Shown here: positions 1 to 8,066 of the stretch, piece by piece
How the letters are laid out: the number at the start of each line of letters is the position of its first letter
Numbering within the stretch: the first letter of the stretch is position 1
NCBI GenBank assembly: GCA_030533405.1
Contig: JAUNJF010000023.1
Location: 1 to 56,023 of the forward strand
Reading direction: 5' to 3'
Source of the DNA: Eubacteriales bacterium
GTDB taxonomy: Bacteria; Bacillota; Clostridia; Lachnospirales; Lachnospiraceae
Length of the DNA stretch: 56,023 bases
Notes under the pieces: generated by a model
Seen by the model: the letters and a program-made list of their open reading frames with translations, nothing else
Told to the model about the DNA's origin: nothing
Databases searched by the model: none
Position numbers and translations under genes: made by a program

Positions 1-1
1 G

Positions 2-1090
2 GAAGAACCGGAGGATCCAGAGGAACCAGAAGATCCGGAAGAGGATGAAATTCCACATGTGGTATTTAGCTGGTTAGATCATGAACATGTTGTTGCAACG
101 CTTGTATATGATGAACATCCAGAGAAAAATGTCACAAAGGACTGTGTAGTATCTACAGAAAAAGGATACCAGAAGAAGACCTATATAGCAGAGGTTACCT
201 TTGATGGCATCAAATACACAGATTCCAGAAGTGAAAAATCTGTAAAGAAAGGTAAAATCGAAATTACAGAAAGTTTGTCGAAGTTTTTTGATGATGAGTC
301 GGCTGGCATTCCATCTTATACAACCAACAATAAGAAGGGCAAAGTGGTAATCCTGTATAAGAAGAAGGGTGCAGATGATTCGGAATATACAACGGTTGCG
401 CCAATAGACCCAGGTGAGTATGTTGTTAAGGTCGTATTGATGGAAGATGCAAATTATACTTCTGCACAGGATACCAAGAGTTTTACCATAAAGCTTGACA
501 CAGAAGAGATTAGTTCGGAATTGAAAGTACAGCAAATTGGCAAACGTGTTATTGTGAGCTGGGGTAAAGTGAAGGGTGCAGATGGATATGAGGTGTTTAT
601 CGAGTACTGTGGTACCAAACTGGGGAAAAAGCCAGCTATGGTTGCTGATGGTATGGATACAAATCGTGTTACGATTACCAAGATTAATGGTAAGCCACTC
701 AATCGTAAAGCCTCTTACAAGTTGTATGTAGCAGCATATAAAAATGAAAATGGTAAAAAAGTAAGGATTGCAAGAACAATTATTGCACACTTTGCTGGTA
801 ATCATAGTAAATACAACACAAATGTGAAACATGTTGTTGTAGAAAAGACCAATTATCATATCAGAGTGAAAGGAACAGCTCAAATCCACGCAAGTACCGA
901 GTTGGTTGATGATACAAAGAAACCGCTGAATGATAAACATTGTAAGGAATTGCGTTATTTATCTTCTGATAAGCATGTGGCAAAGGTTTCAAGTACTGGT
1001 AAGATTACAGCAGTAGGCAAAGGAAAATGTATCATTTACGTATATGCAAGAAACGGATTTACCAGAAAAATTAAAGTTACTGTGTACTAG
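2..1090 (+). CDS. C-terminal part of a secreted surface protein with Ig-like and Fn3-like modules (5' partial)
   Basis: The frame is open from base 2 with no start, so this is the 3' end of a longer gene; a GTG at 59 is internal. The first visible residues are a Glu/Pro/Asp-rich linker of EEPEDP type. An MBG-like module follows (GEYVVKVVLMEDANYTSAQ near visible residues 140-160), then an Fn3-like segment (VSWGKVKGADGYEVF) and a C-terminal Big_2-type domain (SSDKHVAKVSSTGKITAVGKG). This modular build is typical of clostridial cell-surface proteins. No catalytic domain or sortase motif is visible in this part. The function is unknown, but extracellular location is likely. Confidence 0.75.
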   Translation, partial: EEPEDPEEPEDPEEDEIPHVVFSWLDHEHVVATLVYDEHPEKNVTKDCVVSTEKGYQKKTYIAEVTFDGIKYTDSRSEKSVKKGKIEITESLSKFFDDESAGIPSYTTNNKKGKVVILYKKKGADDSEYTTVAPIDPGEYVVKVVLMEDANYTSAQDTKSFTIKLDTEEISSELKVQQIGKRVIVSWGKVKGADGYEVFIEYCGTKLGKKPAMVADGMDTNRVTITKINGKPLNRKASYKLYVAAYKNENGKKVRIARTIIAHFAGNHSKYNTNVKHVVVEKTNYHIRVKGTAQIHASTELVDDTKKPLNDKHCKELRYLSSDKHVAKVSSTGKITAVGKGKCIIYVYARNGFTRKIKVTVY

Positions 1091-1154
1091 AACTTGTGGG
1101 AAATGCTACATTTACACAGCACGATATATTTGTCATAATTTTTAATGTAAATAG

Positions 1155-1200
1155 GATACACGCTAGAAGGAAAAACGCTTCTTAGCGTGTATCTTTTTTT
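1155..1200 (+). terminator. Intrinsic terminator of the left-edge gene
   Basis: GATACACGCTA-GAAG pairs with CTTC-TTAGCGTGTATC across a short A-rich loop and is followed by seven T. It lies 65 bp after the stop codon. Confidence 0.85.
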
Positions 1201-1208
1201 CGCTTTAA

Positions 1209-1237
1209 TTGACACTTTTCTCCAATATTGATAAAAT
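1209..1237 (+). promoter_or_regulatory. Sigma-A type promoter for the acidic-tail surface protein
   Basis: A perfect -35 TTGACA (1209-1214), a 17-bp spacer and TAAAAT (1232-1237) lie about 70 bp upstream of the start at 1305. The promoter at 7289 has the same hexamers and spacing. Confidence 0.75.
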
Positions 1238-1304
1238 AAGGTTAGTGTTTTTGTACGGATGAGAAACGTGAAAATATTAATAAATTAGCGGGAGGGAAAC
1301 GCGT

Positions 1305-2357
1305 ATGGAGAAGGTAAGAGAGGGAATGAAAAACTGCTTGAAAAAGTCCTTTGTGATGGTACTTGTATCACTACTGTTATGTGGTGTGGGCGGAGAAGAG
1401 CTTCGCATGGTAGCAAAGGCAGAGACCATGGTGTATGTGACATCAACAGGAAAGAAGTATCATGCAAAGAAGTGTGGTTCTGGTAATTTTTCAAAATGTA
1501 CATTATCACAGGCTAAGAGCAAAGGATTGACACCATGTAAAAAGTGTTACCCAAATGGAGCACCAAACGACAAAGCAAAAGAAAAACCATTGAAATTAAA
1601 TTGTACAAGCAAGGTTTTGGTTGTCGGACAGACATTTAATTTGAAGGCAACAGGTCCTTCTGGTAAAGTAACATGGAAGTCAAGTAAGGCTTCTATTGCG
1701 AAGGTTGACAAGAAGGGTAAAGTCACAGCTGTGAAGAAGGGTAAAGCGAAGATTACAGCGACCTGCAATGGTAAGAGTAAGTCTTGTACCGTAACAGTTG
1801 AGAAGCCTTATTTGAGTCAGACAAGTGTTACCATCGAAGAGGGTGAAGTGTTCACTTTGACATTGAAGGGTTGTTCTCATAGTAAGATCAAATGGACATC
1901 TAGCGACAAAGAGGTATTGGAAGTAAAGAATGGTAAAGTGGAAACAATGGCACCAGGAACTGCAACTGTTACAGCACAGTCGCATGGTAAGAAGTATACA
2001 TGTAAGGTAACAGTGACAGAATATATTAATGAAGATGATGTGGATGACGTAGACAACGATGATGATGTGGATGATGACGACGATGATGTAATCGTGGATA
2101 ATCCAGATAACAAGGATCCAGCTCAGCCAGGTACAGACAATGGAAACAACGATGCGAATACAGGATCCAATGACAAGCCATCAACAGATCCAAATGCTGG
2201 AACACCAGGTTCTAGCGAGGATATGGATGACGACGACTTAGATGATGATGATGACCTTGACGATTCTGACGACGACCTAGATGATGATGCTGACGATGGT
2301 GATGATGCGGATGGAACAGACGACGATAGCGAAGATGACGCAGATGATGAAGAGTAG
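1305..2357 (+). CDS. Secreted protein with CxxC module, two Big_2 domains and a poly-acidic tail
   Basis: 350 aa, preceded by GGGAGG. Residues 1-40 form a long signal peptide with a hydrophobic core around 17-30. Residues about 43-85 form a compact Cys/His module (YHAKKCGS...CTLSQAKSKGLTPCKKC), a motif seen at the ends of many Firmicute secreted proteins and possibly metal-binding. Two Big_2-like repeats follow at about 97-165 and 168-240 (KGKVTAVKKGKAKITA; PGTATVTAQSHG). The last 110 residues are almost entirely Asp, with some Asn, Gly, Pro and Ser, giving an extremely acidic disordered tail. There is no sortase motif or transmembrane anchor, so it is probably released or electrostatically bound. 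Calcium binding by the tail is only an inference. Confidence 0.8.
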   Translation: MEKVREGMKNCLKKSFVMVLVSLLLCGVGGEELRMVAKAETMVYVTSTGKKYHAKKCGSGNFSKCTLSQAKSKGLTPCKKCYPNGAPNDKAKEKPLKLNCTSKVLVVGQTFNLKATGPSGKVTWKSSKASIAKVDKKGKVTAVKKGKAKITATCNGKSKSCTVTVEKPYLSQTSVTIEEGEVFTLTLKGCSHSKIKWTSSDKEVLEVKNGKVETMAPGTATVTAQSHGKKYTCKVTVTEYINEDDVDDVDNDDDVDDDDDDVIVDNPDNKDPAQPGTDNGNNDANTGSNDKPSTDPNAGTPGSSEDMDDDDLDDDDDLDDSDDDLDDDADDGDDADGTDDDSEDDADDEE

Positions 2358-2380
2358 TCAGTAAGGGAAGTATAAAATAA

Positions 2381-2431
2381 GACCTGACATCATATGGTAT
2401 GATGATTACCATGTAATGTCAGGCCTTTTTT
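2381..2431 (+). terminator. Terminator between convergent genes, probably bidirectional
   Basis: GACCTGACAT...ATGGTA pairs with TACCAT...ATGTCAGGCC and is followed by a seven-T run on the plus strand. On the minus strand the same hairpin is followed by a T-rich stretch, so it can also serve the convergent gene ending at 2433. Confidence 0.8.
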
Positions 2432-2432
2432 G

Positions 2433-3863
2433 TTATTCAGACTGATAGGCTTCTGCTTTCTGAATTAATTCTTTTCGATTCTTGCAGTCCGTTTTGTGTA
2501 AAATGTTCTTCACATGAAACTTGACTGTATTTTCAGAAACAAATAGCGATTCTGCAATGGCTGGATTGGAAGCTTTCTTCAGAATCAAATCAAAAATTTC
2601 ACACTCTCGTTTGGATAAATCATAAAATTCCTCAAAAGAAAGGGATGGTTGTGATTCAGTCTCTACAGCTACAGACATTTCCGTCTCCGTAATTACAACG
2701 GAAGCCATGTTGATTGTGTATACCAAAATAGAAATCAGGATAAACAACAAACTGAGTGTCACAATCGTTGCAATGTGATGCTCTGTAAGCATAAGTCCGA
2801 AATAAGCACCTGTTGCTTCACCGAGACGTCCAATTGCGAGACCTACTGGTGCTAAGAAAAGTAATGTTTTGTTATAGTCAGTGGCATCTGCAAAGGATAC
2901 AACACGGTAGACAATTGGGAATGCCAACGTAATATATCCGATGATTGCTAATAATAACGTAACATTTGGTGTGTTATACAACCCTAGAGAAATGAGCGAG
3001 AACACCAATGCTAGCAGGCATAGAAGAGGACCAAAACGTCGATTCTTGTCATTTATATATCCTGCAAGTAATAGTCCAATCGCATAAAAGGCTCTTGAAA
3101 ATTCTAGTCCGATTGTACCATTTAAGTAAGAAATAGCAGGAATCGCATTCATAAACTGATTCATGAGTGTTACAAGGAAAATCAATGCTGCAGGCGCAAG
3201 CAACATACGAAAAACAGTAGTCTTGTCTGTGATTTGTGGCTGCCTTGTAGCGTTTGCAACAGACTGTTCTAAGTCGGCTTGTGGAATGTCTGTCTGTAAT
3301 TGTGCGATTTGTTTTTGGATGGCTGGTAGCATACCGATGGTTGCTGCAATCATTAACAAATATACAACAGAAATTGCCTTGCCAGCCAAAAAGTTTCCAC
3401 TGTCTGGCAGAGACAACAGATAGGAGGCAATACTGCCAATGGCATATCCAGTGGCAAATGCCAGTCCTCTGTGTTGTTTTGGCACCATCATGGCAAGCAG
3501 TGTCAGGTAAAAGCCACATAGAATGCCGTGTAAATAGCTGATGATGAAGCCACTACACAAAACGAGAGAACTTTGCGAAGGGAAAATACAGCCCATCACA
3601 AAAAGTGCATCCAGTCCACACAAAAAAGTGAGAAATGGAATCGTAAATGCCCATTTCTTATTCGTAGCAACAAAATATGACCAGGTAAGGATTCCTGCAA
3701 TCTGTGGCAGGTAACCACCCCAGGATTCTGTCACAATATATACAAAATTTACATCATAAAACTGTTTGAGCTGATGCAACCATGAAATATACGATGATCC
3801 CGTCCATGAGAAGCATAGCGCAATAAAAATAGTCGTCAATATAGTTGATTTTTTTTGATTCAT
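2433..3863 (-). CDS. MFS-like membrane protein fused to a LuxR-type HTH (membrane transcription regulator)
   Basis: About 476 aa from the ATG at 3863, which has GAGGACC eight bases upstream. The frame stays open further upstream, but that would overlap the divergent gene at 4043 and lacks a better RBS. Residues 1-385 are about 12 hydrophobic helices resembling a major facilitator. Residues 409-476 are a LuxR/GerE HTH (LSKRECEIFDLILKK, SENTVKFHVKNILHK). Proteins of this build are known from gut Actinobacteria and Firmicutes, where the transporter-like half is thought to sense a ligand. Its divergent position suggests that it controls the secreted-protein genes at 4043 and 5180, which is inferred from position. 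Confidence 0.85.
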   Translation of the reverse strand: MNQKKSTILTTIFIALCFSWTGSSYISWLHQLKQFYDVNFVYIVTESWGGYLPQIAGILTWSYFVATNKKWAFTIPFLTFLCGLDALFVMGCIFPSQSSLVLCSGFIISYLHGILCGFYLTLLAMMVPKQHRGLAFATGYAIGSIASYLLSLPDSGNFLAGKAISVVYLLMIAATIGMLPAIQKQIAQLQTDIPQADLEQSVANATRQPQITDKTTVFRMLLAPAALIFLVTLMNQFMNAIPAISYLNGTIGLEFSRAFYAIGLLLAGYINDKNRRFGPLLCLLALVFSLISLGLYNTPNVTLLLAIIGYITLAFPIVYRVVSFADATDYNKTLLFLAPVGLAIGRLGEATGAYFGLMLTEHHIATIVTLSLLFILISILVYTINMASVVITETEMSVAVETESQPSLSFEEFYDLSKRECEIFDLILKKASNPAIAESLFVSENTVKFHVKNILHKTDCKNRKELIQKAEAYQSE

Positions 3864-3928
3864 AATATGGTCCTCAGTTGTTAAAGTGTCATGCACCATT
3901 ATATCTATTTTTCTTTGAATATTCAAGC

Positions 3929-3949
3929 AAACTACCCTGAAAACTACCC
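3929..3949. promoter_or_regulatory. Candidate operator: tandem AAACTACCC repeats
   Basis: AAACTACCC occurs at 3929-3937 and 3941-3949, a 12-bp period. The repeats sit just upstream of a possible -10 (TAAAAT, 3972-3977) that has no good -35 hexamer. This would suit an activator site in the divergent region between the LuxR-type regulator and the gene at 4043. Confidence 0.35.
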
Positions 3950-4042
3950 CTAAAAAAAGCGATAAAAATGGTAAAATAGAGAAGTGACAGATGGGTACTT
4001 TGTTACGGAGTGCCAAAATACAGAATGGGGAGGTAACAGACA

Positions 4043-5074
4043 ATGAAAAAAAGAATGATAGCATGTATGGCAATTATGATGGTGACGATTAGCTGTCTGA
4101 CCATTTCGTGGGTCGCAAGAGCGGAGGGACCAGATTCAAACGACAAATCCGTCTCGTTGGATTTGAGAATTGGAGACAAAGAGTATTATGGTGTCAAAGG
4201 AAATGACTACTTTGAGGTTCCAAGTTTGGATGTCATCAAAGACATTACGGTGTTGCAACAGGATGGCGTGGACGTTGAGGGAATGTCATCAAAATGGTCC
4301 ATGTCGACCAAATATTTGGATAATCAGGGCAGAGGTGTGTTAGAGGTACAGACCAATGAAGAGGGTAAAAATTATGTTTCCATTAATCTTTGTTCTCATT
4401 ATGCAGACTGCCCTGGTGCGAAGGTGGATGATTTCTATGTGTTAAATATTACGCTTTACGTTAAGAGCTTCAAGTCTACAGTTTCCATTTATAATGCAGA
4501 TCCTGTTTTGGATGGAGATTCGTTTGATTTTGCGCCAACTTATGTAGATTTGACAAAGACAAGTAAGAAAAAACCTGCAATCGTTACAGATTTCTTCAGC
4601 ACCGTATATATGAATATTGTAGGTGTGCCAGGGGTAAATGATGTTGCTTTTATTAAGCTTGTCAATGATGCAGACAAGAAGTTTGTGACGATTGGTCCAG
4701 AAATTGTATTTAAAAAACCAACAAAAGACATCACATTCCAGATTAAATTAAATGATGGAACAGTCGGATATGTGACGATTCAAAAGGTACCGGACAAGAC
4801 AACCATTAAGAGCTTGAAGGCAACAAAGAAGAGCTTTACTGTAAAGTGGGGTAAAAAGACAAAAAATGTGACAGGATATCAGGTTCGCTATCGTGTGAAG
4901 GGTGCAAGTAAATGGGTAACAAAAACATATAAGAAGAGTTCGGTTGCCTCTGCAACATTCAAGAAATTAAAGAGTGGAAAGACATATGAGGTTCAGGTAC
5001 GAACATTTTTTAAGCGATTTGATGGAAACGTATATTCAGCATTTTCTGCTAAGAAAACAGTGAAGGTAAAGTAG
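4043..5074 (+). CDS. Secreted protein with C-terminal fibronectin III-like domain
   Basis: 343 aa with GGGGAGG ahead of the ATG. Residues 1-28 are a signal peptide (MKKRMIACMAIMMVTIS, cleavage likely after WVARA). Residues 30-250 have no family I recognise. Residues 255-343 form an Fn3-like domain (SFTVKWGKKTKNVTGYQVRYR, SGKTYEVQVRTF), common at the C-terminus of clostridial surface proteins. It is the first gene after the divergent LuxR-type regulator, and the next gene at 5180 is also secreted, so the pair may be co-expressed. Function unknown. Confidence 0.75.
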   Translation: MKKRMIACMAIMMVTISCLTISWVARAEGPDSNDKSVSLDLRIGDKEYYGVKGNDYFEVPSLDVIKDITVLQQDGVDVEGMSSKWSMSTKYLDNQGRGVLEVQTNEEGKNYVSINLCSHYADCPGAKVDDFYVLNITLYVKSFKSTVSIYNADPVLDGDSFDFAPTYVDLTKTSKKKPAIVTDFFSTVYMNIVGVPGVNDVAFIKLVNDADKKFVTIGPEIVFKKPTKDITFQIKLNDGTVGYVTIQKVPDKTTIKSLKATKKSFTVKWGKKTKNVTGYQVRYRVKGASKWVTKTYKKSSVASATFKKLKSGKTYEVQVRTFFKRFDGNVYSAFSAKKTVKVK

Positions 5075-5076
5075 GA

Positions 5077-5153
5077 GGAACACTTATGAAACGAAGTTTC
5101 ATAACTGGAATGTGTTCCGACGACATGGCAGGATTCATGGAATGAATCGTGCC
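5077..5153 (+). repeat. Two-hairpin intergenic element, copy 1 (order A-B)
   Basis: Hairpin A (5077-5120) has outer arms GGAACAC/GTGTTCC and an inner stem TGAAAC-gaa-GTTTCA. Hairpin B (5127-5153) is GGCA-GATTCAT / ATGAATC-TGCC around a GGA tip. Hairpin A is repeated at 8008-8051 with two differences in 44 nt, one of which turns a C-G closing pair into a U-G wobble. The element ends about 25 bp before the start at 5180 and has no T-run, so it is not a terminator. Confidence 0.6.
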
Positions 5154-5179
5154 GATACATTAGACTAGGAGGAATATTT

Positions 5180-6250
5180 ATGGGAAAAGGTTTAAAATGG
5201 ATCGCAACATTTATGGTTGCATGGATTTTGGTATTAGGTGTAATGGTAGGTAAGGTTGAGGCTGCAGGAAATAATGTGCATGGACCAAGTGGAAGTGGAT
5301 ATGAGTATATTTGTATTGAGAATCACGAATCAAATCCTGTGATTTCAACATATTTGAAAGCGGGAACAGGATATACGAGCATGGGAATTGCAGAGCAGAA
5401 TATGTCTGGATTTTCTTATGATCTCGCAACCAATACCATTACGATGACAAATGTAAATATGCCATTGGCAGTATTAAATATTAATGAATTTGGTGATGAT
5501 TTAAAGATTTGTGTGGTAGGAGATAATGCACTGGGAGAAATTTTAGTTTGGGGTTACGGATATGGAGGAAGCTTGGAGATTACGGGCTCAGGTAGTTTGA
5601 CTTTGACACCAGCAGGTGGTCGTTATTTTAACAATGGTATTTTGTTAATGGCAGAGGGTTCTGCTTCTGTATTAAAGGTAGCAAAAACAGTAACCTTTAA
5701 GGCGAGTGGTTACACAAGTCCAGATGGTGTTGACATTTATCCTGCCATTGAGGTTGTGGAGTCTTTGAGTAAAAATAGTATTATTTTTGAAAGCGCAGAC
5801 GCATCAAAGCTTCCAATTTATATAGAAAAGGCAGGTGCATTGCAGGATGGAACGGTTGTTTATAACGCACTTGTTGACCTGGCACAGATGCAGGTAAATG
5901 CAACAACGGATACAAGCTGCAAGTGGGGCAATGCAAAGGTGACCAAGAAGGCAACCACAAAGGCAAATGGTGTGATTACTTACACTTGTTCCGATTGCGG
6001 AAAGACAAAGAAACAGACCATTTACAAGATTGCAAAAGTAAAGCTTTCAAAGACTTCTTATGTGTACAACGGAAAGGCAAGAAAGCCAGGTGTGACATTG
6101 ACAGATAGCAAGGGTAAGAAAATCGACAAAAAATACTATACTGTTTCTTATAAGAAAAATGTGAAGGTAGGTACGGCTTCTGTTGTAATTAAGTTAAAGG
6201 GAAATTATAGCGGTACGATCACAAAGAAATTTAAAATTAAAAAGAAATAA
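5180..6250 (+). CDS. Secreted beta-rich repeat protein with C-terminal adhesin-type module
   Basis: 356 aa with AGGAGGAA eight bases upstream. Residues 1-28 are a signal peptide ending near KVEAAG. Residues 60-190 alternate short hydrophobic and Gly/Ser/Thr-rich strands (GGSLEITGSGSLTLTPAGG) and look like a parallel beta-helix. Residues 245-275 hold a CSDCGK motif in a small knot. The C-terminus (YNGKARKPGVTLTDSKGKK ... GTASVVIKLKGNYSG) is a module repeated in many Lachnospiraceae surface proteins. No enzyme active site is recognisable. A role in surface binding or polysaccharide contact is inferred. Confidence 0.7.
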   Translation: MGKGLKWIATFMVAWILVLGVMVGKVEAAGNNVHGPSGSGYEYICIENHESNPVISTYLKAGTGYTSMGIAEQNMSGFSYDLATNTITMTNVNMPLAVLNINEFGDDLKICVVGDNALGEILVWGYGYGGSLEITGSGSLTLTPAGGRYFNNGILLMAEGSASVLKVAKTVTFKASGYTSPDGVDIYPAIEVVESLSKNSIIFESADASKLPIYIEKAGALQDGTVVYNALVDLAQMQVNATTDTSCKWGNAKVTKKATTKANGVITYTCSDCGKTKKQTIYKIAKVKLSKTSYVYNGKARKPGVTLTDSKGKKIDKKYYTVSYKKNVKVGTASVVIKLKGNYSGTITKKFKIKKK

Positions 6251-6337
6251 TGGAAAATTTACAGTTTGTATAACTCCGAAAAAGATGTGAAAACTATAGG
6301 GATATAGGTTTTATAAGACATCTTCCGGAGGTGAAAT

Positions 6338-7228
6338 ATGAAGGATAATAAATTATGGCCCGGCAGATACCACTCTGTCGGGTTTTTGCTTCAAAAAATG
6401 GGTTTGATTTTAGTGGGAACATTTTTATATGCAGCGGGAATTGCATTGTTTTTAGACCCCAATGAGCTGGCACCAGGTGGCGTGGTGGGACTTGCTGTGA
6501 TTGCCAGTCATACAATTGGTGGCACAACTGGTAATTGGTATTTTTTGCTTAACATTCCGATTGTTATTTTGGGGTGGAAGAAGTTTGGTGGAAAGTTCAT
6601 TGCATTAAGCTTTTACGCAATCTGCTTAAATTCCTTGTTTACCAATATGTTTTCAATCTTTCCAACGATTACAGATAATTTATTGCTGGCTTCTATTGCA
6701 GGAAGTTTGCTGGTTGGTACCGGGATTGGACTGGTATTGCGTGCTGGCTCGACAACAGGCGGGATGGATATTGTAATTAAGGTGCTACGCAAGCGCTGGC
6801 CGTCTCTCAAGACGAGTACTCTATTTTTGGTTATTGACCTTGCAATTGTCACGCTGGCAGGATTTATTTTTCGAGATTTTAATATTGCAATGTATGCGTT
6901 CATTACGGTGGCGCTAAATGGACGCGTGCTGGATTACATTTTGTATGGCGGGGATGAGGCAAAGCTCATTTATATCATTTCCGACCAGACAAATCAGATT
7001 CGGAGAAGGTTGCTTGCGGAGTTAGAAATTGGTGCTTCTATTTTGCAGGGACAGGGGGCATACAGTGGGGCGCCAAAGGAAATTATCATGTGTGTGGTGC
7101 GAAAGAGAAATGCACCCTATGTGGAAGAGGTTGTTAAGCAGGAGGACAATCAGGCATTTATGATTATTACGCGAGCCAATGAAATCTACGGAGAGGGATA
7201 TAAGGACATGATGAAAGAGCGGATTTAG
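6338..7228 (+). CDS. YitT family membrane protein (DUF161 + DUF2179)
   Basis: 296 aa, with CCGGAGG seven bases before the ATG. Five to six hydrophobic helices lie between residues 16 and 200, including the family-typical AGSTTGGMDIV segment. A cytosolic DUF2179 domain occupies about 210-290 (GASILQGQGAYSGAPKEIIMCVV). Length and domain order are those of the YitT/YpjC/YqfU group, whose transported substrate is not established. The gene probably forms its own unit; the following gene has a separate promoter at 7289. Confidence 0.9.
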   Translation: MKDNKLWPGRYHSVGFLLQKMGLILVGTFLYAAGIALFLDPNELAPGGVVGLAVIASHTIGGTTGNWYFLLNIPIVILGWKKFGGKFIALSFYAICLNSLFTNMFSIFPTITDNLLLASIAGSLLVGTGIGLVLRAGSTTGGMDIVIKVLRKRWPSLKTSTLFLVIDLAIVTLAGFIFRDFNIAMYAFITVALNGRVLDYILYGGDEAKLIYIISDQTNQIRRRLLAELEIGASILQGQGAYSGAPKEIIMCVVRKRNAPYVEEVVKQEDNQAFMIITRANEIYGEGYKDMMKERI

Positions 7229-7288
7229 TGTACATTTTGCTGGCAATGGAGGGGCGGAATGATTAACAAATATAGAAAAAACGTATAT

Positions 7289-7317
7289 TTGACACACATA
7301 TTCGATACTGATAAAAT
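7289..7317 (+). promoter_or_regulatory. Sigma-A promoter for the 7364 gene
   Basis: TTGACA (7289-7294), a 17-bp spacer and TAAAAT (7312-7317). It lies inside the longest possible reading frame of the next gene (open from 7259), which argues that translation really starts at 7364. Confidence 0.7.
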
Positions 7318-7363
7318 TATGGTAAAGACGGAAATTACAAAGGAAAAAGGGGGCGTATGTGAT

Positions 7364-7897
7364 ATGATAATAGTTCCGGAACGTCAGGAGTACACATTGG
7401 ATTTTGCAGGACACAAGATATTGGCTGGTGTTGCAACGAAAGATGATGAGAAAGTGTTGACAATAAGCTTTGATGACAAGGTGATTTCGACAACCAAAGT
7501 GGATGTGGATGATGTAGTTAGTTATTCCAATGTAATCGCAGATGGTGTACTGCAGTATATTCGTAGCAAAAAGGATAAGTATGCGGATTTGGTTATGCAT
7601 CACGCGGACAAAATCAAACTGGTATCGATTACCATAACAATGGCAACAAACAATTATGGTTTGGATATGAACATGATTCTGGTCATTGAAAAGGGGTATT
7701 ACACATTTAAGACATTTTCTCCAAATATGGAAGATAAGCTGGTGTGTCAGCTCAAGGCGTATTCTTTTACGGAGGCATATGAAAAGCTTAGAACGATAAC
7801 TGGATATGCAGACGTTATGGTCGATGGTGTAGGGGTACATCTTACAGATTATGTGCACGATAGAATTGTGGAAAAATTTGAATGGTTTGAAAAATAA
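7364..7897 (+). CDS. Conserved-looking cytoplasmic protein of unknown function
   Basis: 177 aa from the ATG at 7364 (MIIVPERQEYTL), preceded by AAAGGGGGCG. A frame from 7259 would add 35 residues but would run through the promoter at 7289. The protein is acidic and soluble, with no signal peptide, membrane helix or metal motif. The middle part alternates beta strands (SITITMATNNYGLDMNMILVI) and the end is helical (DRIVEKFEWFEK). I recognise no family. The neighbours are a YitT protein and the decarboxylase-tmk operon, whose promoter lies 30 bp downstream, so this gene is probably monocistronic. Confidence 0.6.
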   Translation: MIIVPERQEYTLDFAGHKILAGVATKDDEKVLTISFDDKVISTTKVDVDDVVSYSNVIADGVLQYIRSKKDKYADLVMHHADKIKLVSITITMATNNYGLDMNMILVIEKGYYTFKTFSPNMEDKLVCQLKAYSFTEAYEKLRTITGYADVMVDGVGVHLTDYVHDRIVEKFEWFEK

Positions 7898-7925
7898 AGT
7901 GGAGCAAATGGAAGCGGAATCCATT

Positions 7926-7954
7926 TTGCAAAATTTGCTAGAGTTTGATATAAT
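7926..7954 (+). promoter_or_regulatory. Promoter of the decarboxylase-tmk-holB-rsmI run
   Basis: TTGCAA (7926-7931), a 17-bp spacer and a perfect TATAAT (7949-7954). It would give a leader of about 105 nt containing the two hairpins at 7962-8051. Confidence 0.7.
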
Positions 7955-7961
7955 AGATTGG

Positions 7962-8051
7962 ATACACACTAAATGATTATGGAATGAATCAGTAGGTGTA
8001 TTGAGTAGGAACACTTGTGAAACGAAGTTTCATAACTGGAATGTGTTTCGA
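7962..8051 (+). repeat. Two-hairpin leader element, copy 2 (order B-A)
   Basis: Hairpin B-like (7962-8001): ATACAC/GTGTAT outer arms and an inner TGATT/AATCA stem around ATGGAATG. Hairpin A (8008-8051) matches 5077-5120 in 42 of 44 positions. The two hairpins are in the opposite order to copy 1. The element forms most of the predicted 5' leader, and GAGGAG follows directly. Confidence 0.6.
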
Positions 8052-8066
8052 TGAGGAGTAATTCTT

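Noticed and set aside
74-940. Long antisense ORF opposite the left-edge surface protein
   Set aside because: Low-complexity Cys/His/Ile-rich translation, no SD, and complementary to a clearly coding frame.
1877-2412. Ser- or His-rich minus-strand ORFs over the Asp-rich tail
   Set aside because: They arise from the GAT/GAC repeats of the acidic tail read in reverse.
3864-4073. Extended N-terminus of the LuxR-type regulator overlapping the divergent gene
   Set aside because: The extra residues have no good SD and would overlap the start of the gene at 4043; the ATG at 3863 with GAGGACC is better.
7022-8014. 330-codon minus-strand ORF
   Set aside because: It mirrors the YitT and 7364 genes on the plus strand and crosses two plus-strand promoters; its translation has no recognisable protein features.
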